From positions 1 to 50,431 of the forward strand of contig JAPLFL010000033.1 of NCBI GenBank assembly GCA_026390695.1: a stretch of DNA of 50,431 nt, given 5' to 3'. Below are positions 9,134-17,150 of this stretch, piece after piece. Source of the stretch: Candidatus Kapaibacterium sp. (GTDB lineage Bacteria; Bacteroidota; Ignavibacteria; Kapaibacteriales; UBA2268). The notes under the pieces are model-generated. The model made no database searches. It saw only the letters and a program-made list of their open reading frames with translations, and had not been told where the DNA came from. Positions within the stretch are counted from its first letter, which is position 1. Each line of letters begins with the position of its first letter. Position numbers and translations under genes: made by a program.

Positions 9134-9805
9134 TTATTGAATACCAAATTTATAGCCAACGCCGCGAATGGTCTGAATCAGAGCCTGATCGAAGTCTTTA
9201 TCTATTTTTGCACGGAGAAATCGGACAAAGGAATCTATAACATTAGATTGTGGATCAAAATTCATGTCCCAGACGTGTTCTGTGATCATTTGTCTGGTTA
9301 AAACTTTATTTTTATTAAGGATAAAATATTCTAACAATGCAAATTCTTTAGAAGATAGATTAATCTTTTTTCCAGCCCTTTTCACCTCACGATTTGCAGT
9401 ATCCATTTCAAGATCATGGATAATGATAACTGAGGTTTTAGATTCGCTCTGACGGCGGACTAAAGAGCGTATTCGAGCAAGAAGTTCACCAAGATGAAAG
9501 GGTTTTGTCAAGTAATCGTCTGCACCAAAATCCAATCCCTTTATTTTATTGTCAACAGAATCAAGAGCAGTAAGCATTAGAATAGGAGTCAATATACCTT
9601 CATTTCTGATTGATTTGCAAACATCGAATCCATTACGTTTAGGCAACATTATATCAAGAATAATAAGGTCATAGTCATTGGTCTTAGCCATAAACTCGCC
9701 TTCACTGCCATCATCAGTCATATCAACAGAGTAATGCTGATCGGTCAGTCCACGTGAAATGGCATTTGCAATTTTATCATCATCTTCAATTATTAAAATT
9801 CTCAT
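9134..9805 (-). CDS. OmpR/PhoB-type response regulator
   Basis: A receiver domain (residues 1-120) has the acidic pair in IIEDDD, phospho-acceptor Asp51 in LIILDIMLP, a Thr in LMLTALD and the conserved Lys in LTKPFHLGEL. A winged-helix DNA-binding domain follows (about 128-222) with the typical SSKEFALLEYFILN and RGVGYKF ends. It should be a phosphorylation-controlled transcription factor. No histidine kinase is adjacent: its neighbours, 9 bp on either side, are nadB and the DUF3160 gene. Its partner kinase and targets are unknown; it may regulate its own operon. Confidence 0.93.
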   Translation of the reverse strand: MRILIIEDDDKIANAISRGLTDQHYSVDMTDDGSEGEFMAKTNDYDLIILDIMLPKRNGFDVCKSIRNEGILTPILMLTALDSVDNKIKGLDFGADDYLTKPFHLGELLARIRSLVRRQSESKTSVIIIHDLEMDTANREVKRAGKKINLSSKEFALLEYFILNKNKVLTRQMITEHVWDMNFDPQSNVIDSFVRFLRAKIDKDFDQALIQTIRGVGYKFGIQ

Positions 9806-9814
9806 AAATAAATT

Positions 9815-11362
9815 CTAATCTATTAAAAAATGCGTACCACAGCTAACTCTGGCCTCATAAGTAGCTGAAGCTACTGCTATTGCAGTTTGAACGCTATTTC
9901 GCAATTCTATTACATCTCTCGTCATTTTAGCTTTGAGATAGAACTGCTCAATCTCTGTTTGTAAATGGCGTAAAATCGTTCTTGCTCGTAAGAGTCTGCC
10001 TCTGGTGCGAATTAAGCCGACATAATTCCACATTGTATTTTTTATTGTTGTCCAATCTTGCGCTATCAGTGCCGGATCAGCGTCTTCAGTAGCGTCAATC
10101 CAAGGATAAATTTCCGGGAAATACGAATCCGATCGACAATGTTTTGATGCGTCCAATCCTGCATAATAAGCCCAGACCACATTTTCAAGCAATGATGTTG
10201 ATGCAAGACGGTTTGCTCCATGAACGCCAGTACATGCTACCTCACCAACAGCATACAGCCGCTGAAGCGATGTCCTGCCTCGTAAATTTACACCGATTCC
10301 ACCGCAAAAATAATGCTCTGCAGGTACTACTGGTATAGGTTCTGAGGTTATATCAATACCGGAAGCTATACAATGTTCATAAATCGTCGGGAATCTATCT
10401 TTTATCCAAATTGAATTTTTATGTGAAATATTTAAATATACACAAGGGTGGCCATTATCGAGCATGGTTTGATGAATACCGCGGGCAACAATATCACGTG
10501 GGGCTAAAGAACCGAGTTTATGGTATTTATTCATAAACTGCATACCATTCTGATCAATCAGTTCTGCACCTTCTCCACGCATAGCCTCTGAGATAAGGAA
10601 TCGCTCGCTTCTCTCGGTATAAAGAGTAGTTGGATGGAATTGTACGTATTGCAAATTGAAACATCTTGCACCAGCTCTCCAAGCAAGTGCTATACCATCA
10701 CCAGTGGTTTCCTTTGGATTTGTTGTATGTTGATAGATCTGCCCGAGCCCACCAGTGGCTAATATTGTCTCATTTGCATAAATCGGGAATATTGTTCCAC
10801 TAAGATTATCGAGTACCAGTGCGCCAAAACAAGCAGGTTTTTCATAAATATCATTCAGATTAGTTGAATGATGAGATAAAGTGAGCAAATCAAACGCCGA
10901 ATGATTTGTAAGTACCCTGATGTTAGGATGGTTCTGCAGTTCTTTAGTTACTGAAGTTTGTATTGTTTCACCGGTTTTATCTTTAGAATGGATGATACGA
11001 CGCTCTGAGTGAGCTCCTTCGGAAGTAAGCTCTAATTCGTTATATTCATTTCTATCAAAATCTACTTTAAATCTTTCAATTAGTAATTTTTCAACTAAAT
11101 TTGATCCTTTCTGACAGAGCTGATCCACTGCAGGTTCCCAGCAATTTCCTGCTCCAGCCTGAATAATATCTTTTTTAAGTTTTTCAGGAGAATCTTTCAA
11201 TCCTTTATAAATGATCCCACCCTGAGCATGAGCTGTAGAGCCACTAATAACATTTTCAGTTTTTGTTATTACAATAACTTTACATCCGTTATCAGCAGCA
11301 GTAATTGCTGCAATAGCCCCAGCAAGACCAGTACCTATTACCAAAATATCAATTTTTACCAT
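9815..11362 (-). CDS. nadB: L-aspartate oxidase NadB
   Basis: NadB oxidises L-aspartate to iminoaspartate with FAD, using oxygen or fumarate as acceptor, as the first step of de novo NAD synthesis. The FAD-binding GTGLAGAIAAITAADNG motif is at residues 10-26. The succinate dehydrogenase/fumarate reductase-like active-site segments YVQFHPTTLY, RGEGAELID and GANRLASTSLLENVVWA follow in order. The length of 515 residues is normal, and the C-terminal helical region (after about 420) is present. It lies 9 bp after nadC in an operon whose NAD genes run nadA-nadC-nadB. Confidence 0.96.
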   Translation of the reverse strand: MVKIDILVIGTGLAGAIAAITAADNGCKVIVITKTENVISGSTAHAQGGIIYKGLKDSPEKLKKDIIQAGAGNCWEPAVDQLCQKGSNLVEKLLIERFKVDFDRNEYNELELTSEGAHSERRIIHSKDKTGETIQTSVTKELQNHPNIRVLTNHSAFDLLTLSHHSTNLNDIYEKPACFGALVLDNLSGTIFPIYANETILATGGLGQIYQHTTNPKETTGDGIALAWRAGARCFNLQYVQFHPTTLYTERSERFLISEAMRGEGAELIDQNGMQFMNKYHKLGSLAPRDIVARGIHQTMLDNGHPCVYLNISHKNSIWIKDRFPTIYEHCIASGIDITSEPIPVVPAEHYFCGGIGVNLRGRTSLQRLYAVGEVACTGVHGANRLASTSLLENVVWAYYAGLDASKHCRSDSYFPEIYPWIDATEDADPALIAQDWTTIKNTMWNYVGLIRTRGRLLRARTILRHLQTEIEQFYLKAKMTRDVIELRNSVQTAIAVASATYEARVSCGTHFLID

Positions 11363-11371
11363 TTTTGCATT

Positions 11372-12235
11372 CTATTTAATAAATTCCAAGTGGATTGACG
11401 AGCATTTTACGCTGTGAGTAAGCCCACCTATAGATATTCCATCGATTCCACTTGCAATATAATCTTCAACGTTATTCAAATTAATACCACCAGATGTTTC
11501 GATAAATATCTTATCACCTTTTGGATAATTTCTTATTATTTTGACAGCTTTTTCAGTATCATCCGGCGATAAATTATCTAAAAGAATACCATCCACACCG
11601 GCTTTTAGTGCTTCTTTTAATTCAGTGAAATTGGATATTTCAACTTCTATTCCGTAATTTATTTCAGAAATTCGCATTTTTTCAACCGCTTGCTTTATCC
11701 CACCACTTGCGAAAATATGATTATCCTTAATTAAAATCCCAGACGATAGATCCAGTCGGTGATTACTACCTCCACCAACTGCAACTGCATATTTCTCGAA
11801 TAGCCTCAATCCGGGCGTGGTCTTACGAGTATCAAGAATTTTTACTCCATAAGGTTTGGCGATATCAACATAATTTCTGGTTAATGTTGCAATCCCACAG
11901 AGGCGCTGCAGTAGGTTTAAAAGTATCCTTTCACGTATTAAAATATGTGATGAAACCGCAGATATTCGAGCAATTGCTTCATTATTTTCTATGTAAGATC
12001 CATCCTTAAAAAAAACTTCTACTTCAGCATTTTCATTAAGAAAATGCCTTATTATTTTTTCTCCTGCAAATACCATAGACTCTTCAGCCTGAATTTCAGC
12101 GGTAGAAATCTGTACTTTATCTATAGTGCCCATTGTAGTGATGTCACCAAACGGTGCATCCTCAAGAATAAATTCTGATACTTTGGATTTTATATAATAT
12201 TCTGGTAAATCTAAAAAACTTGGATATTTTATCAA
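11372..12235 (-). CDS. nadC: Nicotinate-nucleotide diphosphorylase (quinolinate phosphoribosyltransferase) NadC
   Basis: NadC converts quinolinate and PRPP to nicotinate mononucleotide. The type-II PRTase barrel signatures are visible: LLNLLQRLCGIATLT, DTRKTTPGLR, GGGSNHRLDLSSGILIKDNH and, near the end, IFIETSGGINLNNV. The 287-residue length is normal. The ATG overlaps the nadA stop by 4 bp, indicating translational coupling, and nadB follows after 9 bp. Confidence 0.96.
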   Translation of the reverse strand: MIKYPSFLDLPEYYIKSKVSEFILEDAPFGDITTMGTIDKVQISTAEIQAEESMVFAGEKIIRHFLNENAEVEVFFKDGSYIENNEAIARISAVSSHILIRERILLNLLQRLCGIATLTRNYVDIAKPYGVKILDTRKTTPGLRLFEKYAVAVGGGSNHRLDLSSGILIKDNHIFASGGIKQAVEKMRISEINYGIEVEISNFTELKEALKAGVDGILLDNLSPDDTEKAVKIIRNYPKGDKIFIETSGGINLNNVEDYIASGIDGISIGGLTHSVKCSSIHLEFIK

Positions 12236-13152
12236 CTCAGCTCCAACATTGTTAATAATGGTTTTAATGCCTGCAATCTTAAATTATCATCCAAAATTAT
12301 CTCTGGTTGCAGGGTTTCAAGAGATACGATCATTTTTTCTAATGTATTTAATTTCATATATGGGCATTCATTGCAAGAACAGCCATTAGCATGTGGAACT
12401 GGTATAAATCGCTTGCTCGAGGCATTTTTTTCAAGCTGATGGATTATTCCCGGTTCGGTTAGAATAATAAATTCCATATTATCATTGTTTAAAGCAAATT
12501 CAAGAATCCCTGTAGTAGAGCCTACGTAATCCGCATAATTCAATAAATTTTCTGGGCATTCAGGATGAGCAAGAATTAGTGCAGTTGGATGCTCTTTTGA
12601 TAATTTCATTAATCCAATTTCGGAAAAATATTCATGAACCTGGCATGAGCCTTCCCAGAGCTCCATTTCGCGTCCAGTTTGCTTTATTATATGTCGTCCT
12701 AAAAACTTATCCGGTGCAAAACAAATCTTCTTATCAGCAGGAACTGAACGAACTATTTTTTCTGCATTTGATGAAGTACAAATAATGTCAGAAAGCGCTT
12801 TTACGGCGGTTGAGCAATTAATGTAAGTTATAAATATATGTTCAGGATGTTCGAGCTTCCACTTGAGAAACTTCTCTGCAGGAGCGCTGTCAGCTAATGA
12901 GCAGCCTGCATTCATATCAGGAATAATAACTTTTTTAGAAGGATTTAATATTTTTGCGGTTTCAGCCATAAAATGAACTCCGCAAAACAGAATAACATCA
13001 GCCTCTGTATTTTGTGCAGCACGAGCCAGAGCCAGTGAATCCCCTAAAAAATCAGCAAGATCCTGTATTACTCCATCCTGATAATAATGTGCCAAAACAA
13101 TTGCATTACGTTGTTTTTTCAACTCAAGAAATCTATTTATTTGTGCATCCAT
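12232..13152 (-). CDS. nadA: Quinolinate synthase NadA
   Basis: NadA condenses iminoaspartate with dihydroxyacetone phosphate to quinolinate using an oxygen-sensitive [4Fe-4S] cluster. The three expected ligand regions are present: Cys84 in AGCSLAD, Cys170 in WEGSCQVHE and the CSCNECPYM segment at residues 258-266. The first substrate motif, AHYYQDGVIQDLADFLGDS, is near the N-terminus. The length of 306 residues fits the short form common outside enterobacteria. The start lies 9 bp after the DUF58 gene stop. Confidence 0.96.
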   Translation of the reverse strand: MDAQINRFLELKKQRNAIVLAHYYQDGVIQDLADFLGDSLALARAAQNTEADVILFCGVHFMAETAKILNPSKKVIIPDMNAGCSLADSAPAEKFLKWKLEHPEHIFITYINCSTAVKALSDIICTSSNAEKIVRSVPADKKICFAPDKFLGRHIIKQTGREMELWEGSCQVHEYFSEIGLMKLSKEHPTALILAHPECPENLLNYADYVGSTTGILEFALNNDNMEFIILTEPGIIHQLEKNASSKRFIPVPHANGCSCNECPYMKLNTLEKMIVSLETLQPEIILDDNLRLQALKPLLTMLELS

Positions 13153-13161
13153 AATTCCCTT

Positions 13162-14055
13162 TTACATTTTTTCTCTTTTTCCAAGATATGCTGTCAGAGC
13201 CTTATCAAAAGACATTGAAGTATCAATAAGAGTATAATCAATTTGCCTGTTAAAGCACTCCCTTTTAATATGTCCAAGAAAATCATTAACAGCGTGTGAG
13301 TAAGAATTTTGAATATGATAAGGTTGAGTAATCATTTCTTCACCAGTTTCCATATCTTTAAAATTTGCGCCATCGCCAAATTTGAAATCAATTTCTCGTG
13401 GATCTAATATTTGAAATGCCAGAACTTCTGATTTAGAGTGCCTGAAATGGCTTAAAGCATTTAAAACGGAAACAGGATCATCAAAAAAATCACTGATAAC
13501 AATTACTAATCCGCGTTTCTTAATTTTCTCTGCTAATATATCCAATGCACTGGCAGTATGAGTGTCACTTTTGGGACTTGCCATTTCTAACATTTTTAGA
13601 ATTTCCCTGATTTGCGACTGCCGTGAACGAGCAGGCAAATATGAGTTCACTTCTTTATCATAAAGAGCAAGACCAACTGCATCTCGTTGTTTAATCATCA
13701 GGTAAGCAAGTGCAGCGGCTAAGTATGAAGCATATTCAAATTTAGTGATATATCCGCCGGATTTAAAATTCATGGAAGCACTGGAATCAAGGGCTATGAT
13801 TGATCGTAGATTAGTCTCTTCTTCAAATTGCTTAACATAATATTTGTTGGTTCTTCCGAAAACCTTCCAGTCAATATGTCGTATTTCATCACCTGTCCGA
13901 TATTGACGATGTTCTGCAAATTCAACACTGAAGCCATGATAAGGAGATCTGTGAAGTCCTGTAATAAATCCTTCGACAACAAGCCGTGCTTTAAGCTCAA
14001 TATTTTTTAATTTAGCAATAGTTTCCGGCTGAAGATATTTTATATAATCGTTCAT
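13162..14055 (-). CDS. DUF58 domain protein (VWA-like)
   Basis: This is a 297-residue cytoplasmic protein. The DUF58 core, HRQYRTGDEIRHIDWKVFGR, is at residues about 69-88, followed by a von Willebrand A-like metal site (ALDSSASM). DUF58 proteins are commonly encoded with MoxR-type AAA+ ATPases and membrane VWA proteins, where they may act in assembly or chaperoning of cofactor-containing complexes; that is family knowledge, not proof here. No MoxR gene is adjacent. It is instead the first gene of the nadA-nadC-nadB operon, which is unusual. Confidence 0.88.
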   Translation of the reverse strand: MNDYIKYLQPETIAKLKNIELKARLVVEGFITGLHRSPYHGFSVEFAEHRQYRTGDEIRHIDWKVFGRTNKYYVKQFEEETNLRSIIALDSSASMNFKSGGYITKFEYASYLAAALAYLMIKQRDAVGLALYDKEVNSYLPARSRQSQIREILKMLEMASPKSDTHTASALDILAEKIKKRGLVIVISDFFDDPVSVLNALSHFRHSKSEVLAFQILDPREIDFKFGDGANFKDMETGEEMITQPYHIQNSYSHAVNDFLGHIKRECFNRQIDYTLIDTSMSFDKALTAYLGKREKM

Positions 14056-14189
14056 TCTTTGATATACAAGCGTTAATATAGCATAGACGATAGGAGCCGG
14101 ATTTTGTTTTTTCTCTGGAATTAAAATAAAAGAAAAACAAGATGGGAACTTGTTTCTAAATACTTGTAGATTATTAAATTAAACCGATA

Positions 14190-14756
14190 TTAAAAACTTA
14201 ACCCAAGGTTAATACCATAAACCAAGTAAAGTTTGCTTTCTATAATATCTGCTGAAATAGCAGGGCTAATGCTGTATCTGCGAAGATGAAAGTCATAGCT
14301 TAAACCTAATCTGATAAACGCTTTTTTTGTTGAAGTTTCGACAGAATCATCGGTGGCAGCCTGTATCTGGCGTTGCACTTTAATAATGCCTGATTTTGCA
14401 CTTTTAATAGGCTCTGCTGTTTGCAAAATCATAGAAGGTGCAATGAAAGCCTTTAATCCCTTCCATGGATGGAATATTATCGGCAACCCAAAAACGTATT
14501 CAATGTCATTACCGAAAGTTGATTCTGCAAATAACCCCAATCCCATAAGCGGTTTCGTTGACCATAGCCGCAGTTCATAGTCTAATCCTACCGACGGACG
14601 AGTCCAGCCTCCTGCTGAAGTATTGGAAGTAGCTCCGATAAACATTGCAAGATGATTACTATATTTCTTTTCATTTTCCTCAGCATAACTGAGAGATTTG
14701 GCTAATATTAGCACGGCTATGACAAATATTATTCTTTTCATTAGGTTTTGGTTCAA
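14190..14756 (-). CDS. Small outer-membrane beta-barrel-like protein, unknown function
   Basis: The 188-residue product has a signal peptide (about residues 1-25, ending LSYA). The remainder shows alternating polar and hydrophobic strands (for example LGLGLF-, YVFGLP- and FIRLGLSYDF-type segments). It ends in GINLGLSF, whose terminal Phe is typical of outer-membrane barrels. I do not recognise a named family. A stretch between residues about 120 and 145 (KVQRQIQAATDDSVETSTKK) looks like a long extracellular loop. It lies 134 bp upstream of the DUF58 operon and may have its own promoter. Confidence 0.65.
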   Translation of the reverse strand: MNQNLMKRIIFVIAVLILAKSLSYAEENEKKYSNHLAMFIGATSNTSAGGWTRPSVGLDYELRLWSTKPLMGLGLFAESTFGNDIEYVFGLPIIFHPWKGLKAFIAPSMILQTAEPIKSAKSGIIKVQRQIQAATDDSVETSTKKAFIRLGLSYDFHLRRYSISPAISADIIESKLYLVYGINLGLSF

Positions 14757-14999
14757 AAATTATCAAAATTAAGTCATAAAATATTCTGAGCAAAGTTAAT
14801 GCCAAAAATAATGAAATAAAAATCTATCTCTGTGATATTATCGTCCTGAATATTTTGTAATTTTGTTTGAAATGTAGTGGTAATTCGCTGAGAAGTAAAA
14901 ATCGAAACTCTGAATTTAACTATTAATTATAATAGTTCGGATAAAATCAAATACGATATAAGAACTGCTAAGACTGAGGGTAAGCTGCCACTGGTTTTA

Positions 15000-15749
15000 G
15001 TGGTTCATGGATTTAAGGGATTTAAGGACTGGGGCTTCATTCCGGTATTGTGCTCAGAAATGGCGGATAGTGGCTGTATATGTATTTCTCTTGATTTTTC
15101 TTTAAACGGAATTAAGGAAATACATAAACCAATTTATGATGTTGAAAATTTTGCAAAGAATACTATCAGTCGCGAGATTGAAGAACTTTGCTTTTTTATT
15201 CGTAATATAAACGAAGGAAATGTTTTCAAGAATACCGAAATCACAAGAATTTGGAATGGTGAAATTCATATCATAGGATTCTCATTAGGTGGTACCATTG
15301 CACTTAATGTGGCATCCAAATTTTTAAATATTTCTAAACTGGCACTCTGGGCAACTATTGCAAGGTTAGACCGGTACACTGACCGTCAGAAAGAAGATTG
15401 GTTGAACAAAGGTTCGCTTGATTTTGAAAATTCAGCCACAGGTCAAATGCTTAGGTTAAACTCTGAATATCTTTCTGATATTTTAACAAACCATGAATCA
15501 TTTTCTCCAATAAAAAATATTTCAAAATTGGATATTCCTGTATTAATTGTGCATGGCAGCCAGGATATTACAGTAGCACTTAGTGAAGCCACTGCACTAT
15601 ATGAAGCATCAAACAAATACCAAACAAACTTTGAAATAATTGAACGCACCGGTCATACTTTTGGATGCGGACATCCGCTCAAAAATCCACCGAGTGCCTT
15701 TTCCCAAGCATTGAACTTTACAAAGGACTTTTTTATCGATCATGAATAG
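15000..15749 (+). CDS. Alpha/beta hydrolase (serine hydrolase), start codon uncertain
   Basis: This is a dienelactone-hydrolase-like alpha/beta fold enzyme. It has an oxyanion-side HGFKGFKDWGF segment, nucleophile Ser in IGFSLGGTIAL, an Asp in VHGSQDITV and a catalytic His in ERTGHTFG. The first canonical start is GTG at 15000, but that begins inside the first conserved strand. The same frame is open back to 14892 and reads VKIETLNLTINY then KIKYDIRT and LPLVLVVHGF, as expected for the N-terminus of this family. No ATG, GTG or TTG exists in that extension; GTA at 14895 stands where a start would be expected. Substrate unknown. The 3' end overlaps the next gene by 8 bp. Confidence 0.8.
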   Translation: MVHGFKGFKDWGFIPVLCSEMADSGCICISLDFSLNGIKEIHKPIYDVENFAKNTISREIEELCFFIRNINEGNVFKNTEITRIWNGEIHIIGFSLGGTIALNVASKFLNISKLALWATIARLDRYTDRQKEDWLNKGSLDFENSATGQMLRLNSEYLSDILTNHESFSPIKNISKLDIPVLIVHGSQDITVALSEATALYEASNKYQTNFEIIERTGHTFGCGHPLKNPPSAFSQALNFTKDFFIDHE

Positions 15750-16149
15750 ATTTCTGATATTAGTTTTAATTATCATCTTAAATAGTTGCCAGTTATTAGT
15801 AATTGGCGGATCGCATAAACCCAAACCAATTGATTTAGATCAAAAATCTGCTATTGGAGCCGTTTTACTCTTTAAACTTGAACTTGACAGTAATAATATT
15901 CCAGCTGCGACCGGACTTTTGGCAAGTCCGCAAGGGAGGCGCTATCTGGCTATTGAAAAGTATGAACTTTATGATGAAGTTGCAAGGTTGGGGAGGAAAA
16001 TTGCCAAAAGAAATATTACTTTTTTCAAAACTGACACTCTCTCCATATCGACTTGCAATATAGTTTTGGAATTAAATTATTCCAAATCCATGTCGTTTAC
16101 AACCTCAAAAATCAACGAAGAGTGGTATATAGTTTCTTATAGAGATTAA
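15742..16149 (+). CDS. Small lipoprotein, unknown function
   Basis: The 135-residue protein starts with a lipoprotein signal ending in the lipobox-like LNSC (Cys16). The mature part has a charged helix with LLASPQGRRYLAIEKYELYDEVARLG, followed by strands ending in INEEWYIVSYRD. That layout resembles NTF2-like/DUF4878 lipoproteins, where a C-terminal sheet ends in a W.I/V motif; this is a weak inference. It overlaps the upstream hydrolase gene by 8 bp and is surely translated from the same message. Confidence 0.7.
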   Translation: MNRFLILVLIIILNSCQLLVIGGSHKPKPIDLDQKSAIGAVLLFKLELDSNNIPAATGLLASPQGRRYLAIEKYELYDEVARLGRKIAKRNITFFKTDTLSISTCNIVLELNYSKSMSFTTSKINEEWYIVSYRD

Positions 16150-16414
16150 TAAAATCGTCCCAATGGGAAAAACAATGAATGCTTTATTTGGACTTGAAGG
16201 TGTAATAAAAAATCTTTCGAAAGATAATTTACATTATTTCAGAAATTGTTACGTAGAATTTGCTTCAAATCAATAGGATAAACAAAAAGAATGTGATATA
16301 AGATCTAATAAATTATTAATTTAGGTAAAAAAGCAAAAGAAGATTTTAATTCAAATTGAAAATCTAATATATAATTATATCATATTTTTCATAAGACTTA
16401 AAAAAATCACTGTA

Positions 16415-16501
16415 GAGGCTGTCTCAAAAGCCACATATTCAACAAAAATGTCATTCCTGCGTATGCAGGAATGACAGAAATGAGACTTTAGAGACAGCCT
16501 C
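16415..16501. mobile_element. Short MITE copy with one palindrome deleted
   Basis: The element begins gaggctgtctcaaaagcc and ends ctttagagacagcctc, the inverted-repeat ends seen at 1591-1721. Only one central palindrome (attcctgcgtatgcaggaat) remains, so the element is 87 bp instead of 131 bp. The loss can be explained by recombination between the two internal palindromes of the full-length form. Confidence 0.65.
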
Positions 16502-16830
16502 GATTTAATTAATTTCCCATCTTTGCAAAAGAGGGGTAGGGAATATTTAAGTAAGTTCCTTATTTGCAAATAATATTTCAATTGCATCAATACTTAATTA
16601 AAAATCAGTGTTTATTCTACTAAGAATTTTGATCCATTACTTAGTGAATATTAAAAATATGTGAATAATTGTCAGCTTTGGAAAGGAGGGAAAAAGTGGA
16701 ACAGTCATTATCAAACCATTAAAAGCGAAGCGTTTATAGAAACCTCAGAATGACATATTTCATGCTATTCTTGTTAGTGTTTTGTATTAAAAGAACAAAT
16801 GGCAAAAAAAAAGCCTGTGTTAACAGACCA

Positions 16831-16915
16831 TCTTCTTTCTTCTTCTTCTTCTTTCTTCTTCTTCTTTCTTCTTCTTCTACCTTCTACTTTTCTACCTCCT
16901 ACCTTCTACCTTCTA
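16831..16915. repeat. Pyrimidine-rich microsatellite
   Basis: A run of ttc/ttctt units passes into ctaccttcta units, all pyrimidine-rich on the plus strand, directly next to the 3' end of the tRNA gene. It is likely to be slippage-prone. No function is evident. Confidence 0.7.
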
Positions 16916-16921
16916 TAACCG

Positions 16922-16995
16922 TACCGGGAGAGGGATTTGAACCCCCGACACATGGATTATGATTCCATTGCTCTAACCAACTGAGCTACCCCGGC
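16922..16995 (-). tRNA. tRNA with CAT anticodon (tRNA-Met, or tRNA-Ile2)
   Basis: The minus strand folds as a 74-nt cloverleaf. Its parts are the acceptor stem gccgggg/tcccggt (one G-T pair at each end), D-arm gctc-agttggtta-gagc, anticodon arm atgga-atcataa-tccat, a five-base variable loop, and the T-arm with ttcaaat in the loop. The anticodon is CAT and the discriminator base is A. CCA is not encoded. Elongator Met is my first choice; a lysidine-modified Ile tRNA also carries CAT in its gene and cannot be excluded. It lacks the initiator-type C-A mismatch at positions 1-72. Confidence 0.9.
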
Positions 16996-17091
16996 AAAAA
17001 AAAAGTCAAAGTACAAATTCCCATCAAGGGGACAGCAAAAATAAGATTTTTTTACAAGACATGCAAGGAAAAAATAAAATCCAAAAAGCTG

Positions 17092-17110
17092 GGGGGCTAA
17101 AAAAGCCCCC
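17092..17110 (-). terminator. GC-rich hairpin after ftsZ
   Basis: Perfect 7-bp arms gggggct/agccccc surround an A5 loop. It lies about 40 bp past the ftsZ stop, and a T-rich stretch (ctttttggattttattt) follows in the minus direction after four bases. It probably ends the ftsQ-ftsA-ftsZ transcript. Confidence 0.65.
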
Positions 17111-17150
17111 ACAAAATTCAGCTAAAAACAATTCACTTTAGAAATTCAAA

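Larger units (their letters stand above)
16150..16921. other. Intergenic region with a deleted MITE copy and a pyrimidine microsatellite
   Basis: I find no gene in this 770-bp stretch. It contains a short MITE copy (16415-16501), a segment at about 16630-16677 resembling 1815-1870 near the other MITE, and a ttctt-type microsatellite (16831-16915). A 70-codon plus-strand frame over 16750-16962 consists of the microsatellite and the tRNA complement and is spurious. Confidence 0.7.

Noticed and set aside
16750-16962. 70-codon plus-strand frame with poly-Phe/Leu/Ser
   Set aside because: It translates the pyrimidine microsatellite and runs into the tRNA gene.
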